From NCBI GenBank assembly GCA_963854735.1, contig OY978103.1, forward strand, positions 372,001 to 436,000: DNA of 64,000 nt, in the 5' to 3' direction. The translations under genes and the position numbers were made by a program. Source of the stretch: Marvania coccoides. Its lineage: Eukaryota; Chlorophyta; Trebouxiophyceae; Chlorellales; Chlorellaceae. The notes below the pieces were generated by a model. That model was not told the DNA's origin. It saw only the letters and a program-made list of their open reading frames with translations, and ran no database searches. This document shows positions 14,364-26,845 of this stretch, piece after piece (within the stretch, counting starts at the first letter, position 1; every line of letters begins with the position of its first letter).

Positions 14364-15420
14364 TCAAGTGCGGCTAAACAAATGCTTCAGGGCATCGCTA
14401 AGCCTTGATCCCCACCGCCTATCCCCCTGCAGCTGCGATGGGCCATCGCTGTGTTCATTATCATAATTATGACAAGCGTCAGGGCCGCCCGCTGCAGCCA
14501 CTTCGGTGCCTCCAGCCGCAGCAGCTCCAGCTGTTGACTGTTTTCTCTTCACACGCTTCTTTGGCCGCGCTGGAGACGGTTTTTTCTTCTCCTTGCCCCG
14601 CCGCTTTTTCCCTCCGCCTTTACCGCTGCCAGAAGGGCCCACCTCCTCTTCCTCCTGCTGCGGGTTCCTCTTCTGCCGCTGTTCTCTGCCACGCCTCTGC
14701 TGCACCCTCGTGCTGCCTTCCGACTGCGTCTGCTGGCCAGAAGTTCCAGGGGTTCCAGCAGCAGCGGCGGCAGTGTCTGCTCCTCCTTCCGCCGCCTCCC
14801 ACGCGTCCTCGGCAGCCACTTTCGCGCCGATCCTAGCGGACGCCATCCGTGCGTCCGTCCGGCGCGGCAGGGGCACCCTTCCGCCGGCAAAGAGCTCGCT
14901 TAAAGTGTGGCTAACTCCTCCGATGGCGTCATCTGCTTCAGCTGCTGCAGCTCCAACGTGTCCAACAGAGGCGCTGGCTGCGCCGGGAGGGGCCACCATC
15001 GCCGCCTGCGTGCTGGCCCTGTCCCCAGAGGGCGCGGCGGACTTGCTGGGGCCCTCTATGGCCACAGGGAGCAGGGCGGTCAAGCGGGGAGGGCGAGACA
15101 CAGCGGTGTCGGACAGCAGAACCTCGCTGGCAGCGCGCCGCCAGGCGGAGCATACCAAGGCACACTTTCGAAGCTGCAGTGGGTTGGGGGGGGCAGAGAG
15201 GTCAAAACAATTGGGAGAGAGTCGGATCCGACAAAGTTTCGTTCGTAGGCGGCGTGCCAAGGTGCAAACTACTCACTAGCTCCGTGGCATCGTCCAGACG
15301 TAGGAAATACGAAAAAACATCGTCCAGAATCGCTCTGGGAGGCTCCTGCCAGTGGTATTGATTTGAATCGAGCGTGTTGAAGGGCACCATGGCTGGCGCA
15401 CGCGTGTTTAAAGAACGCAT
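14364..15420 (-). CDS. F-box protein with basic low-complexity tail
   Basis: Two exons on the minus strand: 15420-15277 and 15173-14364, joined in phase 0, giving about 317 residues. The F-box spans the intron: PPRAILDDVFSYFLRLDDATEL, in exon 1, is followed by LRKCALVCSAWRRAASEVLLSD in exon 2. F-box proteins bind Skp1 in SCF ubiquitin ligases and present a substrate through the rest of the chain. Here the rest is mostly disordered, Ala/Gly/Ser-rich, with a strongly basic patch (KKRRGKEKKKPSPARPKKR) that could be a nuclear signal. No WD, LRR or Kelch repeats are visible. The start could also be the ATG at 15390. Confidence 0.75.
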
Positions 15421-15891
15421 GGGTGCCCACTGCTTTACGTGTTTACCATCAATCAACTGAAAGTTTGTTTTCGTTAAGTGAAAATCTCTCGAAAATTCAA
15501 TTTGAAAACCAATTACGCTTCTTTGTTGGCTGCAAAAGTACAACTCTGACACTGTTCATATAATTTAGAATACTAATACTAAATTCTCTGTCTTTGTCGA
15601 GATAAATGCCTTCCAACTTGAAGTTCAAGTCTGTGTATTTTGTTGGCGTGCGTTCCGCCACGCTCCTTGCTTATCAAATTGTATTTTTAAAAGCAGCATT
15701 TACAGAGAAACGATGCAACGATGGACCTAGGCTACGCATAGCTCAGCTGCCTTTTTCTGATCATCCTTAAAAGAAATCAAATGGTATAAATAATAGCATT
15801 CCGTAGTCACTTTTTATGACTTGATAGCACCACAGTCGTCACTGACTCTTAGATTGTAGAGCCCATCCTCGCGCCGCCCCACTTCGGGACG
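15421..15891. other. Upstream region between F-box and exportin genes
   Basis: A divergent intergenic region of about 470 bp, AT-rich, which presumably holds both promoters. No named motif is seen. Confidence 0.4.
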
Positions 15892-18800
15892 ATGGACGTG
15901 CAAACCATCGTTGCAACCATCTTGGCTGCCCACAGGGTGGGGTCCACGCCGCAGCAGCGCACCGCAGAGGTTCAACTGTTCGAACAGGCAAGCCCCCTTT
16001 ACCCACCCCTATTATTATTTACCAAATTATTTTGTCTTCCTCTCACCGTCGCGTCTCCTTTGTGCAGCTGAAAAGCGGGGAGGCGCTGGCGGCCGCGGGC
16101 GCAGGCTCGGAGCTGACGCAGCCCGCCCAGCCCATGGAAGCGCAGCTCATGGGTTACGCCGTCCTTCAGCACCTTGTCGGAAACCGATGGGAAGACTTTC
16201 CTCTCGCCGATCGGGGTCGAATGGCCACCATGGCGTACGCCTTGCTGCGCCAAGCAGCGCAGGAGGGGATGCCCTGGGTGGTGCGCAGCAAAGCTGCCCT
16301 GCTGCTGGCCCTGGCCATCAAACGCTCAGGACCCGCCTCCCTGGAAGCCGCCGTTTCTCAGCTTCTAGAGGAAGCTGCAGCGGCGCCGCGGTTCCAGGAG
16401 GCGGCTTGCTTGGTGCTGCACTACCTGGCGGACGAGGTGGTGCAGTTCACAGATGACTTGGCTGCAGACGAGCTGCGAGAGCTGGTGCAGGCGCTCACCG
16501 ATATTTTGGGCCCAGTGCTGCAGTTTGTGGAGCGCGCCATTGAGGTCAACTTTGCTGCTGTCAACGGGGAACAAAAGGGCGCGGTGCCAGGGGCAGCGGC
16601 GCACGTGGCGGCGGTGCAGGCAGCGTTAGATTTAGCACAAGCGGTGGTGGAATGGGCTCCGGTGGCCACAGTGGAGACTTCCGGTCTGGTGACAGCGGCG
16701 GGGTTTCTGCTACGGTCGCCTGAGTTCCGGGAGCCGGCGTGCGGGGTGTTGCTGCGGCTGGCAGGGCGGCGGCTGACTGCAGATGAAGAGGTGGGCGGGT
16801 TTGAAAGGGCGATGAGGACAGGCGGAGAAGCGCTGCTGGCGGCCGCTGAGGCGCTGCTGGCGCCGGGGGCGGCGAGCGAGCTGGGGTTTGAGGGCGACAA
16901 CGAGGCGTTTGGAGGGCAGGTGAGGAAATAAACAAAATTAGTTTCGTCATGTGTGAAGCAACGTTCAGTAGCTGCAAAATTGCTGTTTTTTTTTGTTTGT
17001 TTTTTTGCGTCTTTTTATACTTTTGATAAAAAGGAAACGTTTATAATTTTATATTTCATGATGCAGACTCTTCTATTTCACATAGTTTACTAAACACGTT
17101 TTTAATACTTCCAATGCACTGCAGATCTGCGAAGCGATGGCGACCATGGGCATCAATCACTTGACCCAGGCTATGCCAGACCCCTCCCGCCGTGTAGCTT
17201 TCCTCCAAGCCATGCTCGCCTTCGCCTCCCACCCCTTCCTTCTCCTAGCAGACAAGGCTCTCGCCCTGTGGGCCAAACTGCTCCAGGATGAGGCAGCCTC
17301 CGCTGCGGCGGCGGCAGCAGCGGCTGTGGCTGCCCCCGCGGAGCCTTCCGCCGCCCCACCGTCCCCACCCAAAGCGCCCAAGCTGCCTGCGGAAGCTGTG
17401 GTGGCGCTGATGCAGCTGGCTGCCAGTCACTTGCAAGAAAGGAACCCTCACACTCCGCATGCTGAAGATGACGTCCCTCCTTATTTCGACTCCTTTGAAG
17501 ACTACAAAGAGTTCATGATCAACTACCGGCTCAAGCTGTCCACCATCGTCAAGTCTGCGGCCGCGGTGCTGCCGCAGCAGGCGCTGCAAGCGGCAGGAAC
17601 TCAGCTGGCGACGGCAGTCGCCGCCGCTGCCGCTGCGGCGGCGGCTGGCACCGCTGCGCCCAGCCAAGCGCTGGACCAAGCCAAGACACTGCTGGAGAGC
17701 GCAGTAGTATTTGTCGGGAGCGTGGGGAAGGCCGTGTGGGATGCTGCAGACGGGGCCACCACCCCCCCGGCAGAAAGAGGAGCGAGGACGCAGGCGGTGG
17801 TGGCGGCGATGGAGCCCATGCTGCAGTCGCTGCTGAGCCTACGCGTCACCGACTCCCAGCTGCTGCAGGTCAGTTATAACTGCTCGTGCTGATGTTTTTA
17901 GCGTTCGAATCCCCCCCCTTCTTGTAGACCCTTTTCGGCAATGCCCTTCCGCTCTGTCAATCCTTGTTTTCGAATTTGATCTTTTTCTATGAGAATTTGA
18001 GTCCCTTGAAACTAGACCTCTCCCCTTATCTAACATTTTTATCATTGAATGCTAATATCTTTGCAGGGTCAGGCCAAAGGGCTGTCTGCGTTCGCACGGC
18101 TGATGAAGGCGAGGCCTGACCTGCTGCCTATCGTGGTGGCCCGCGTGTTTGAGCTGCTGGTGGGATGCATCCCGCTGGAAACTGGGGGGCAGGTGGCCCC
18201 GCCTGCACGCCCTCCGCCAGGGTGGCGGGAAGGGCTGCAGGCCAGGGCAGACGTCGCAAGTGAGTTTTTGATTCTATTTTAGACACTTAAAGTTGAACTT
18301 TTTCTGTATTATTCCCACCCCCCCCCCCCCCTTTTCACCCAAATCGAACATACTCATACATGAATGTTTCGCATCATTCCTTTCTTTTTGTGCGTACTTT
18401 GACTGGAAAATTGTATCTAACCTATCATCGTTGCAAACCAATTCACCCTTCCACCCTTCTTTACTACTCCAGGTGTCATGCTGGACTACGCCAAGGCCGC
18501 CCCCGAGGCCTTTCTGCCTCACCTCGAAGCCATCGCCCGCCGCCTCACAGAGCTCTGGGATCAAGCGCAGGTCCGCCTGGGAGAGCGCAACATCATCAAC
18601 GAAGCGCTTCTCGGCGCCTCCCTGGCCGGCCCCGAGCAGCTGCAAGCCTCCATAGCCGACTGGGCGCTGGCGCCGGTCCGAGCAGCGTGGGCCTCAGCGG
18701 AGTGGCAAGCGAAAGTGGGTTCGCCGCAGGCGTTCCTGCAGCACTATGTGCATATAGAGGCGGCGCCTGGGGAGCCTGGCGGGGTGGTCATTGGGTGCTC

Positions 18801-21454
18801 AGCGGAGCGCTGGGCTCTGTACCACGAAGTACACATGGTGGAAAGGGCAGTACGACGAATGACGGGCGCAGGTGGGCCACTACTGACTAATTTTAACCGT
18901 CTTCGTCTGATTCTCCATTTTTGGGGGTTCAAAAAACTGTTTAAAATGCATTTTGGGGAGGAATTTTAGAGCATATCAAAATTTGCAAAATTTTTAAATA
19001 ATATTCGCTTCCTATTTTTTAGGTGCGCCTGGGCCTCACCCGCTGGTTCTCCACATGGCGTGGGCCGTGCCGCAGCTCCTCCGCCTGGTCTCATGTCTCA
19101 ACGCCATTCACACTCCCGCGGGCAAAGCTGCGCTGGGAGCGGCATCCGCAGCAGTAGAAATGGCGCCCCAGGAGCGCGCGCTGTACCTGTGGCGCGGTCT
19201 GCCTGGGCGCAAGGCAGTCGTGGGCGCAGGAGCGGACTCAGATTCTGGCGATTACTCCTCAGTCGGCGGAAGGACCGTGTCCAGTCTTCGAGCGTGGCTG
19301 CGGCACCTGCGGGAGTTTACATTCCATACTCTGGGCATGCTGCCCGTCCAGGTGCCTGGCACTCTGGATATCCCGGGGCTGGCAGCTGCGTTTGCGCCAG
19401 CAGTTCTCGGGTGCGGTTAATTTTGCTTAATTTTCTACTGATATAGAATAAATGAATCAATAACGAATGCATGTTTTTTTAACGTGTATTTTCTTCCTAT
19501 TCTTCATTCTCCTCATGACCTAATCTCTCGCGTTACTGTTTTCGTCTTTTCTCGCAGGTACATCGATGCGCTGGAGCACCAGCACGCGCGCCTGGTGCTG
19601 CGTCACGTCACCATTCCCTTTGTCAAGTCCACCCCAGCCCCCAAGCTGGCGGAGTGGGTGCTGCCACAGCTGGCGCTGCTGATGCCGCACATGCAGGCAA
19701 GTTTTGGTTTTTGATAAGTAATTCATAAAGAAAGAGCCGTTATTGTATATAGAATGCCTTCAGTTAAAAGCAGGATTTACTCCTATTTATTCTCGATGAT
19801 GCTTTTGTTTTAATTAATGAATTTTAGTTACCAGCTAGAATTATGAATACAAATTTACTGAGAGAATGAAATTTGAGTACTCTGTCCATTCCGTTGCTCT
19901 TCAAATTTAATTCGTTACGTTTTTTTCATTTGAAGCTCTCTTAAACATCAATTAACATTCCATCCTAATGGCGCCTTACTCTCTGTCTTTTGCAGGTGTG
20001 TTTTGGTCTACTTGGTCTGCTTAGACTTCATATTTTGCGGATTTATGGCTGCTTGTTCCCTTCAATCTGAGATTTTCAATGGGAGCGGTTCCAATATTCC
20101 CCTTTCTGTTATTCTCGATGATGTTATCAAATTTTGTTTCCTATTAGCATGACAACACAAATAAACATGAATACAACCGTGAATACTGAGAGAATAACAG
20201 TACATGTTCTTGCTTTTGCTCTTTAATGTCAAGGTTAGTGCTTTAAGGCCCTCTCGCAACCCATTCTAACAATCTCCCCGCCCCATCTTCGTTCCTTTTT
20301 GTAGGTGAGCAACTCTTTCTACTAGAGTATCGGCTCATTTTTGAAGCAAGCGGCGTTCTGTCATTCTCGATGATGTTATCAAATTTTGTTTCCTATTAGC
20401 ATGATAATATTGTATGAATAAAACCGTGAATACTGAGAGAATGTGGGAACGCTGCTTTTTTGCCTTTTTTCTTGAATCTCGACGCCTCTTTCTGCACTCT
20501 CTGCGACACCTCTCACAGTTATACATCATCAACCCTACAATAATTTCTCGCCTCCTTTTCCTCCGGCATCCTTCTTTCTCCCCGCAGGTGCGGCTCGCAG
20601 CGGCATGGGAAGGCATGCTGAGCGGCCCCGCCGCCACCCCCACCACCGTCCCCACCACCGAGGGCTCCGAGGCTGCCAACGAAGAGATCATCCGCGAGCG
20701 CATGATGCGAGAGCTCACCCAAGAGTACGCCATGCTGCTATCGCATGTGGCAGAACGCATCCTGGAAGACCCCCACGCCGCCGCCCCAGCCGAAGGCACC
20801 CTGCTCCTGCAAGCCCCCGGCGTGGGGAAGCAAGCCAAGCCCACGGGGCCCACGCTGCTGCAGCTGCTGCTGGAGCGGGAGCCCACTGCCGGGATCGCTG
20901 CCGCCGCTGCAGCCGTGCAAGGGATGCAGCTCCCCGACGAAGCCGCGTTCCGGTTTGCCATGTTCTGCCGCGCGCTGGCCGCGCTGGCCCCTGCGGACGC
21001 GCAGCTGTACGCGTACGTCGGCTCTGAAGTACTGAAGGCGGCGATCACCAGTCTGGCGTCAGAATTGATGTCTACGCACACCGCTGACATTCTGGGGTTG
21101 ATTCGCAACGTCCTGCTGCAGCAGATCTCCGATCCGGGGTCTGCAGTGCATGGTGTGCTGCGATCTTTGCCTGGGGTCACGGCCGAGCGTGAAAAAGTGC
21201 TGTTCTCGGCATTCAAACGCACGGGGTCGGAGAAGGAGCAGCGCAATGCGGTGAAAAAGTTCCTGGTGCAGGCGTGCGGGGCGGGGAGCTTCGCAGCGTT
21301 GGCGGATTGGCGGGCGCCGGCTGCGGTACCGGTGGCGGCGATTACTTCCAGAAGGACGGGCGCTAGGGTGGCGAATGCGGCGCAGCTGGCGCCTGGAGAT
21401 GCGCATGCGGATGAAAAGCTGCAAGGGGACATTACTCGGGCGCTGTTTGAGTGA
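15892..21454 (+). CDS. XPO5: Exportin-5 / HASTY nuclear export receptor
   Basis: Eight exons: 15892-15987, 16068-16919, 17125-17868, 18067-18259, 18473-18871, 19023-19410, 19558-19696 and 20588-21454. Phases agree and give 1225 residues, close to plant HASTY. The start matches the importin-beta N-terminal fold. QLMGYAVLQHLVGNRWEDF, the nearby RSKAALLLALAIKR and the VQAALDLAQAVVEWAP segment follow the HASTY/exportin-5 pattern of HEAT repeats. With RanGTP, exportin-5 exports small structured RNAs, and HASTY acts in the plant microRNA pathway. Two introns use GC donors: CAG|GCAAGC after exon 1 and CAG|GCAAGT after exon 7. The last intron (892 nt) holds an internal three-copy repeat. Ala-rich and Pro-rich loops near residues 370-390 are insertions relative to the family. 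Confidence 0.88.
19789..20442 (+). repeat. Three-copy ~80 bp direct repeat within an intron
   Basis: Copies begin with ATTCTCGATGATG and end with TACTGAGAGAAT, at about 19789-19868, 20111-20196 and 20363-20442. The last two share about 40 identical bases at their start and a similar end. The first is more diverged. All lie in the last intron of the exportin-5 gene. Confidence 0.8.
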
Positions 21455-22135
21455 AAATTTACCCGCTGGAGAAAAAAACGAAACAAAAGACTTAAAGCTT
21501 TTTCTTTCATTAAATGAATGTTTGATTTTTACTGCCCCTGTATTCTACATGTTGAGTGTGCTTGCAAAAGTCATAGCACTTGCGCTGAGAAAAAGGGAAC
21601 CAAAGAACAGGCACGGCAAGCAGCTCCCATAGGTGAAATTTTTAATATGGAAGTAAGAAATTGTCTCGGGGAAGCCATAAATGCCGGGTCACGCCGCCAG
21701 ATTTAAAGCCTAGCAAGCACGTACATGCCTATCAGTTTTCTTCCGAGGAAAGGAAAAAGCGCGTTGGGTGGGATCTGTACAGGACTGGTTTTCCCCATCG
21801 AAATTCAAGCCCATGCCACTTAAACCAAGTGAACTCAAGCATATTCCTTTGAGCTGATTACCCTGCTGAAATTGAGAGATAAGATTTCAAATTGTGAGTT
21901 TTTCAGCCATTTCGGAGGGGATCGCCGAAAACCCGTCTCTCGCCTTATTTCGTCCGCATTTTCCCATCCACAGCACCGCCTATTAATATTGAAGGGTAAA
22001 TCAGCTTCCAGGGCGAACGCGCTTCTTTGAAAAGGGTGTCTTTCGAAACTGAGATGCAAGCCAGAATAATGTAAAATTCTTCTTTTTATTATAGCAATTA
22101 AGATCACTTTATATTTTTCCATGTAGATTTGGAGA
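21455..22135. other. Intergenic between exportin and receptor kinase
   Basis: AT-rich, with the 3' region of exportin-5 and the upstream region of the receptor gene. No coding region is supported. Confidence 0.4.
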
Positions 22136-25100
22136 ATGTGGACCGCATGCTTCTTGGGGTTGTTCGCCGCGCTTAGCCTGGTTGCAGCCCAGCCATATGT
22201 AGCACCGCCAACTGAAACAAAATTCGTTTGCAACTGCCCTGGGAAAGAAGCAAAGGCCTACATATGTGGGGTTGATGGAACGGTGAGATATGGATTAAAC
22301 ACAATTGCTATTTTTTCATCCAGCGCTTTTCCATTAGTTCACTTTAAATGATAGTTGTATTGCCGCCTACCCATTCCACCTCTGCAGACGTACGGCAACG
22401 AATGCATTTTGAATTGTATTAATGTGCCAAAGAAGTATGATGGCGCGTGCAAGAGCGACGGGTGCTTTCCTTATGGGAACAGCAGTGAGTAACTCGTTAA
22501 CCTTTTTTTTTGCTCAGCGATGACTTGACCGAACATGTGTTTCTAGCCAGTTTTATGCATTTTGACGCTCCTAGGTTCCCCTATTATTTTACATATCTTT
22601 CCACAGAGTGCGACGGCAATTTTGACGACCATGCTCCCGTCTGTTCCAATGGCATCACTTGGGACGGTGTTGCCGAAGCGCAGTGCTCAGGCACAGCCCT
22701 GACTGCCACCTGCTACTCGGCGGGCGTCTGTCAGCACCGCGCTGACGGCAGGCCTGCATTTTTGCCCACAACAGGCGGGAAAGGGCTGGACGTGAAGATT
22801 GCTGCCAACAGAACGACGCTCCCAGCCAAAACCAACCCGCCTTACAATTATTCTGAGGCGCTGGCCAAACTGCTCCTGTTTTACGACTCCCTCATCAGCG
22901 GTAACATCACAGCTCCTGGGGTTTGCAAGCGCAGGTTGACCTGGCGAGTTCATTTATTTTTCGTTTTTAGTACCTAGCTTTCCCTTGCTGTCTTTCAGAA
23001 TAAATCTTAATATATTACTTCTTTCATCAATATCTTCAGGCGGTCAGACTCGTGCTCGAGCTGCAAGGGCAAATACGGCGAGGATCTCAGCGGCGGGTTT
23101 TTTTCTGGCGGCGGCAGCACCCTCAAATACCCCGCCACAATCTCTGGATTCTCCGCCACGATGCTGGCGTGGGCTGGCATAGAATATGGGGCTGCCGTTG
23201 AGCGTACTGGTTCCCTGGCAGACCTGAAATGGAAGGTCAAATGGGCTGCTGACCACGTTATTGCTGCCCACCCGGAAGAGTTCGTTTTCGTAGGCTTGAT
23301 TGGCAACGGCACCGAAGACGACCATGTATTCTCTCCCGTAGAGTACTATGAGCTCTTCAACCCCTCCCCCCGCATCGTTGGCTACGTCACAGCTGCCAAT
23401 CCTGGGTCGGAGATTGTGGCCGACGCTGCAGCCACCATTGCAGCCGCGGTGGCGCTGCTTGGCGACGAGGCGGATGCGCAGTGGAAGGACAGCGCTTTGA
23501 CGCATGCGAAACAGCTTTACAACTTTGCAAAGACATATCCAGGCAGCTATCGAGACTCCAAAGACCCAGTCATTCAAATGGTGCAGCAGAACTACTTTTC
23601 CAACGGGCAGGTCGCTGACGACCTCGCATGGGCAGCCACCTGGATGTACAAAGCCACCGGTAAGACGAATAATACGAACTGTGCATTTTAATGTGTGTTT
23701 CTTTCTCCCCTCACGTTTTGACGCTCGTTTTTATATTTTGTATCTTGCAGGTGAAGCCGGGTACCTGGCGGACGCCGGCAGCTTCGCAGCCAAAATGCCT
23801 GCTATCAGCGAGGGGGAGACTTTTGAGACAACTGACAAACGAGCAGGGGTCGGCGTGTTGTTGAGCGCCATCACCAAGAACGCCTCTCACTTGGCCATCG
23901 CAAAGACATACTTTGACACTTTTCTTGGAATGAAGGTGGCACACACAAAGGCTGGCGCAGCGTATCCGTAAGTACAATAGTTACAGCTCTTTGATTTTCC
24001 ATTGCTAATGCCTCCCCTTTCCTTTTCATCTTTCCTCTTATATTTGCAGCTACCATTGGGGGGCGAACCGCCACGTCGGCAACCTGGGCTTTCTAACTCT
24101 CGTTCACGCCAAGAATGATGCTGTGGACGCAGCGTATGCGGCTCGCCTCGTCAATTATGGCATGCATCAAACAAACTACTTGCTGTGAGTAAAAGTCTTG
24201 CTTTTTTACTTCAAAGAGTAAAATAAATATAAAATTGTTTTTTTCAATGCAGTGGTGACGCTGGAAGGTCCTGGGTCGTCGGTTTTGGAAAGGACTGGCC
24301 GACTCAAATTTACCACAAGTTCTCCTACAACTCCATCCTCACCTGGAACCCCAACACGACGGCAGAGCCGCTGGGGCAAGACATGTGGATGACGGACGTC
24401 AGAGGCCCTGGCCTCCCCATCAAACTCTCAGGGACTGTTCAAAAAGCGGCTGTCGACTTTGAAGGCAGCCGCCTCCCATACTCCCACGTTCCTTGGGGCA
24501 CTGTGTTTGCTGCGCCACTTTTTGACGACGGCCTTGTCAACAGCCGCCGAGACAGATCATATACCGACCCAACAATCGGTGAGAAGTATTCATTTTTTCA
24601 AAAGCATAAATTTCATCAAAATATTCAATTAATTACGCATATCTTTCATTGTATTATACCTCTACGTATCTAAAGATTTTTTTGTGCTTCTCTGCAGAGT
24701 ATAATGCAGGGGCGGTGGGCGCGATTGCAGCGCTCGCTGACTGGTATTCCACCGCAGCCTACGCTGGCGTTGAGTCCCTGGACGGCGTAATCCCCTTCAC
24801 CTGCGACCAGCCCGTGACCCCCTTCACAACTACATCAGTCGCACCCTATCCACCTCCATCGCCTGGCGGAGATGATGACGACGATGATGACGATATCGAT
24901 GATAACCCTGCGAATGGCCTAGAAACGGCAAATCTGCCAAGCAACGAGGTGGACTCCTCCCCATCAACACCGCCGCCAGAGAAAGAATCATCGGTGCCCA
25001 TGGCTGTGGTTATTGGCGGCGCTGTCGGCGGTGTTATTCTCGTCAGCGCCGTCGCTGTTGGCTTTGTGATGTGGCGCAAGCGCGCTGGCCAGCGGGTCTC

Positions 25101-26845
25101 GCACCAACAGAATATTTCTGGCCCTGAAAATGGAGCCAGCAGCCCCAGAAACTACTGGGGGTGGGTGCGAGAGCCGAAGTTCAACGTCATTGCAGCGGCC
25201 CCTGCCGCCGCCGCTGCGGGAAGGGCGGAGGTCATTGAAGTGGTCTCCGACCCAGATTCTGGCACAGAAACGCAGTCAGTGTCTTCCCTGGCGCTCACCG
25301 CTCCCTCCACCCTTCAAGTGCAGCGGCAGCCACCTGCGTCTCCCTTTGCTGGGGTGGGGCCCTCCGTGCCTGCCACTGCATCTGACGCGTCTTCTTTCGT
25401 CCATTACAGCCATCAAACTGTTGCCAATTTGCGCGCGCAGCAGTACCTGCCTGGTTTGATCGAAGCTGAGCACCTCAATTCCACTTCTCCTCCCGTCCCC
25501 CCGACCCGCCCAGAAGCTTCGCTTGCGCTGTCAACGCTTTCCAGTTTGCAGACCTCCAGAGACCCCGTGCTGCAGTGGATTGCTAGCAATCTGGCAGTGG
25601 ACTCCCTTGACAGCGGCAATATTTCTGACGGTAGTACAACTGATGCCAGCAATGCTGTGCCCAACAGCAAGCAAAACTCTCGCGCCCGCACATCCATACC
25701 CCCTCACCTCGCTTCCCTGGCGTTCAAGTGGGACGACGTGCGCGTGCTGAAGTCGTTGGGCATCGGTTCCTTTGGAAAAGTGTTCCTGTGCGAGCTGCAC
25801 CACGCGCCTGTGGCTGTCAAGCTGCTGGTGGATGCCAAAGCGCTGGCGACCGCCACCGCCGCGGGGCTAGGCAGCGCTGCAACGGCCACCATGGCGTCTG
25901 AAGCCCTTGCTGTGGCTCCAGGCGACAAGCTCCTGGCGGAAGTTTCCATCATGGCCTACCTGCACCATCCAAATGTAGCACACCTTGTCGGTTTTTGCCT
26001 GGTGAGTACTTTTCGAATTTCTTCTTTCTTTCCACATACACATAAAGCTGATTCGATTCTATTCAAATATTGAAATGCCGCAGGAACCTCCAGCGCTTGC
26101 GCTCGAGTACTATGCACGGGGCTCCCTGTTTGATGTCTTGGGCCGTGCCGCTCAGTCTCCAGCGGCTGCAGCAGAGCTCACTTGGGCTCGGCGCATCGGC
26201 ATGGCCGCAGATGCTGCAGCTGGAATGCTGCACCTGCACACCCGCTCACCAGCAATTATCCACCGCGATTTAAAGTCCCCCAATCTGTTGGTTTGCAGCG
26301 ACTATTCGGTGAAAATTGGCGACGTTGGACTCTCAAAATTGTTGGGCGAGGCGTCTCAAAACTCCTCCTCCACAGCCGGCGGCCCATCCAACCCCCGCTG
26401 GCTGGCTCCAGAGGTAATCAACGGCAGCCGGCACACCGCCAAGACCGATGTTTATGCCTTTGGCATCATCATGTAAGGATATATTTTGCAACTTTGTGTT
26501 TGGAAGTTCCCAGACCCATCCCGCCGCCGCATGGTATTTGCTCACTAGCCAAAATTATTTACCAAATTACTGAGAGGCCGCGCTTATTTCTACCACAGGT
26601 GGGAGCTGTTGACCTGGACGCTACCGTGGGAGGACACAACTGTGTGGGGAATTGTGGGGCAGCTGTTGAACGGTGGCCGGCCATCGCTGCCGCCGATTTC
26701 GCAGCTGCCAGGCTTCGGCCCCGAAGGACCGCCCGTTGAAAGCCTAGAGAGATTCATCGCCTTGATGCACCGCTGCTGGGCGCAGAGCTCAGAGGAGCGG
26801 CCAGGCTTTGACAGCATTGCAGCTGAGCTGCGGAGGATGGTTTAG
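22136..26845 (+). CDS. Kazal / GH9-like / TM / TKL kinase receptor
   Basis: Ten exons: 22136-22282, 22388-22484, 22607-22934, 23040-23659, 23751-23967, 24050-24184, 24253-24578, 24698-26001, 26084-26472 and 26599-26845. All phases fit and give 1269 residues. In order: a signal peptide (WTACFLGLFAALSLVAAQ); a Kazal-like Cys domain (CGVDGTTYGNEC, about 30-95) and a second Cys-rich unit; a GH9-family domain (about 170-650; LSGGFF, TMLAWAGIEYG, YHWGANRHVGN, EYNAGAVGAIAALADW); an acidic Pro-rich linker; a transmembrane helix (about 726-749) with RKR after it; and a TKL-type kinase (GIGSFGKV from 978, K998 in VAVK, HRDLKSPN from 1118, WLAPEV). The GH9 catalytic DAGD pair reads SGGG (213-216), and the late Glu position reads Asp (D620). 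The kinase DFG reads DVG (1138-1140), with the Asp kept. I infer a wall- or cellulose-sensing receptor with an inactive hydrolase as ligand binder. Confidence 0.88.
26506..26530 (+). repeat. Dispersed 24-bp repeat in an intron, copy A
   Basis: The core TTCCCAGACCCATCC, followed by GC(C/T)GCCGC, lies in the last intron of the receptor kinase. A second copy lies at 40402-40425 in the intron of the SAP/Rho-N gene, in the same orientation. Confidence 0.65.

Noticed and set aside
14506..15279. A 257-codon plus-strand frame
   Set aside because: It is antisense to the F-box gene, where the F-box motif is split correctly by an intron. The plus frame is a low-complexity shadow.
17897..17913. GTTCGAATCC, resembling a tRNA T-loop
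   Set aside because: It sits in an exportin intron. No acceptor stem, anticodon arm or box A lies at the right distance on either strand.
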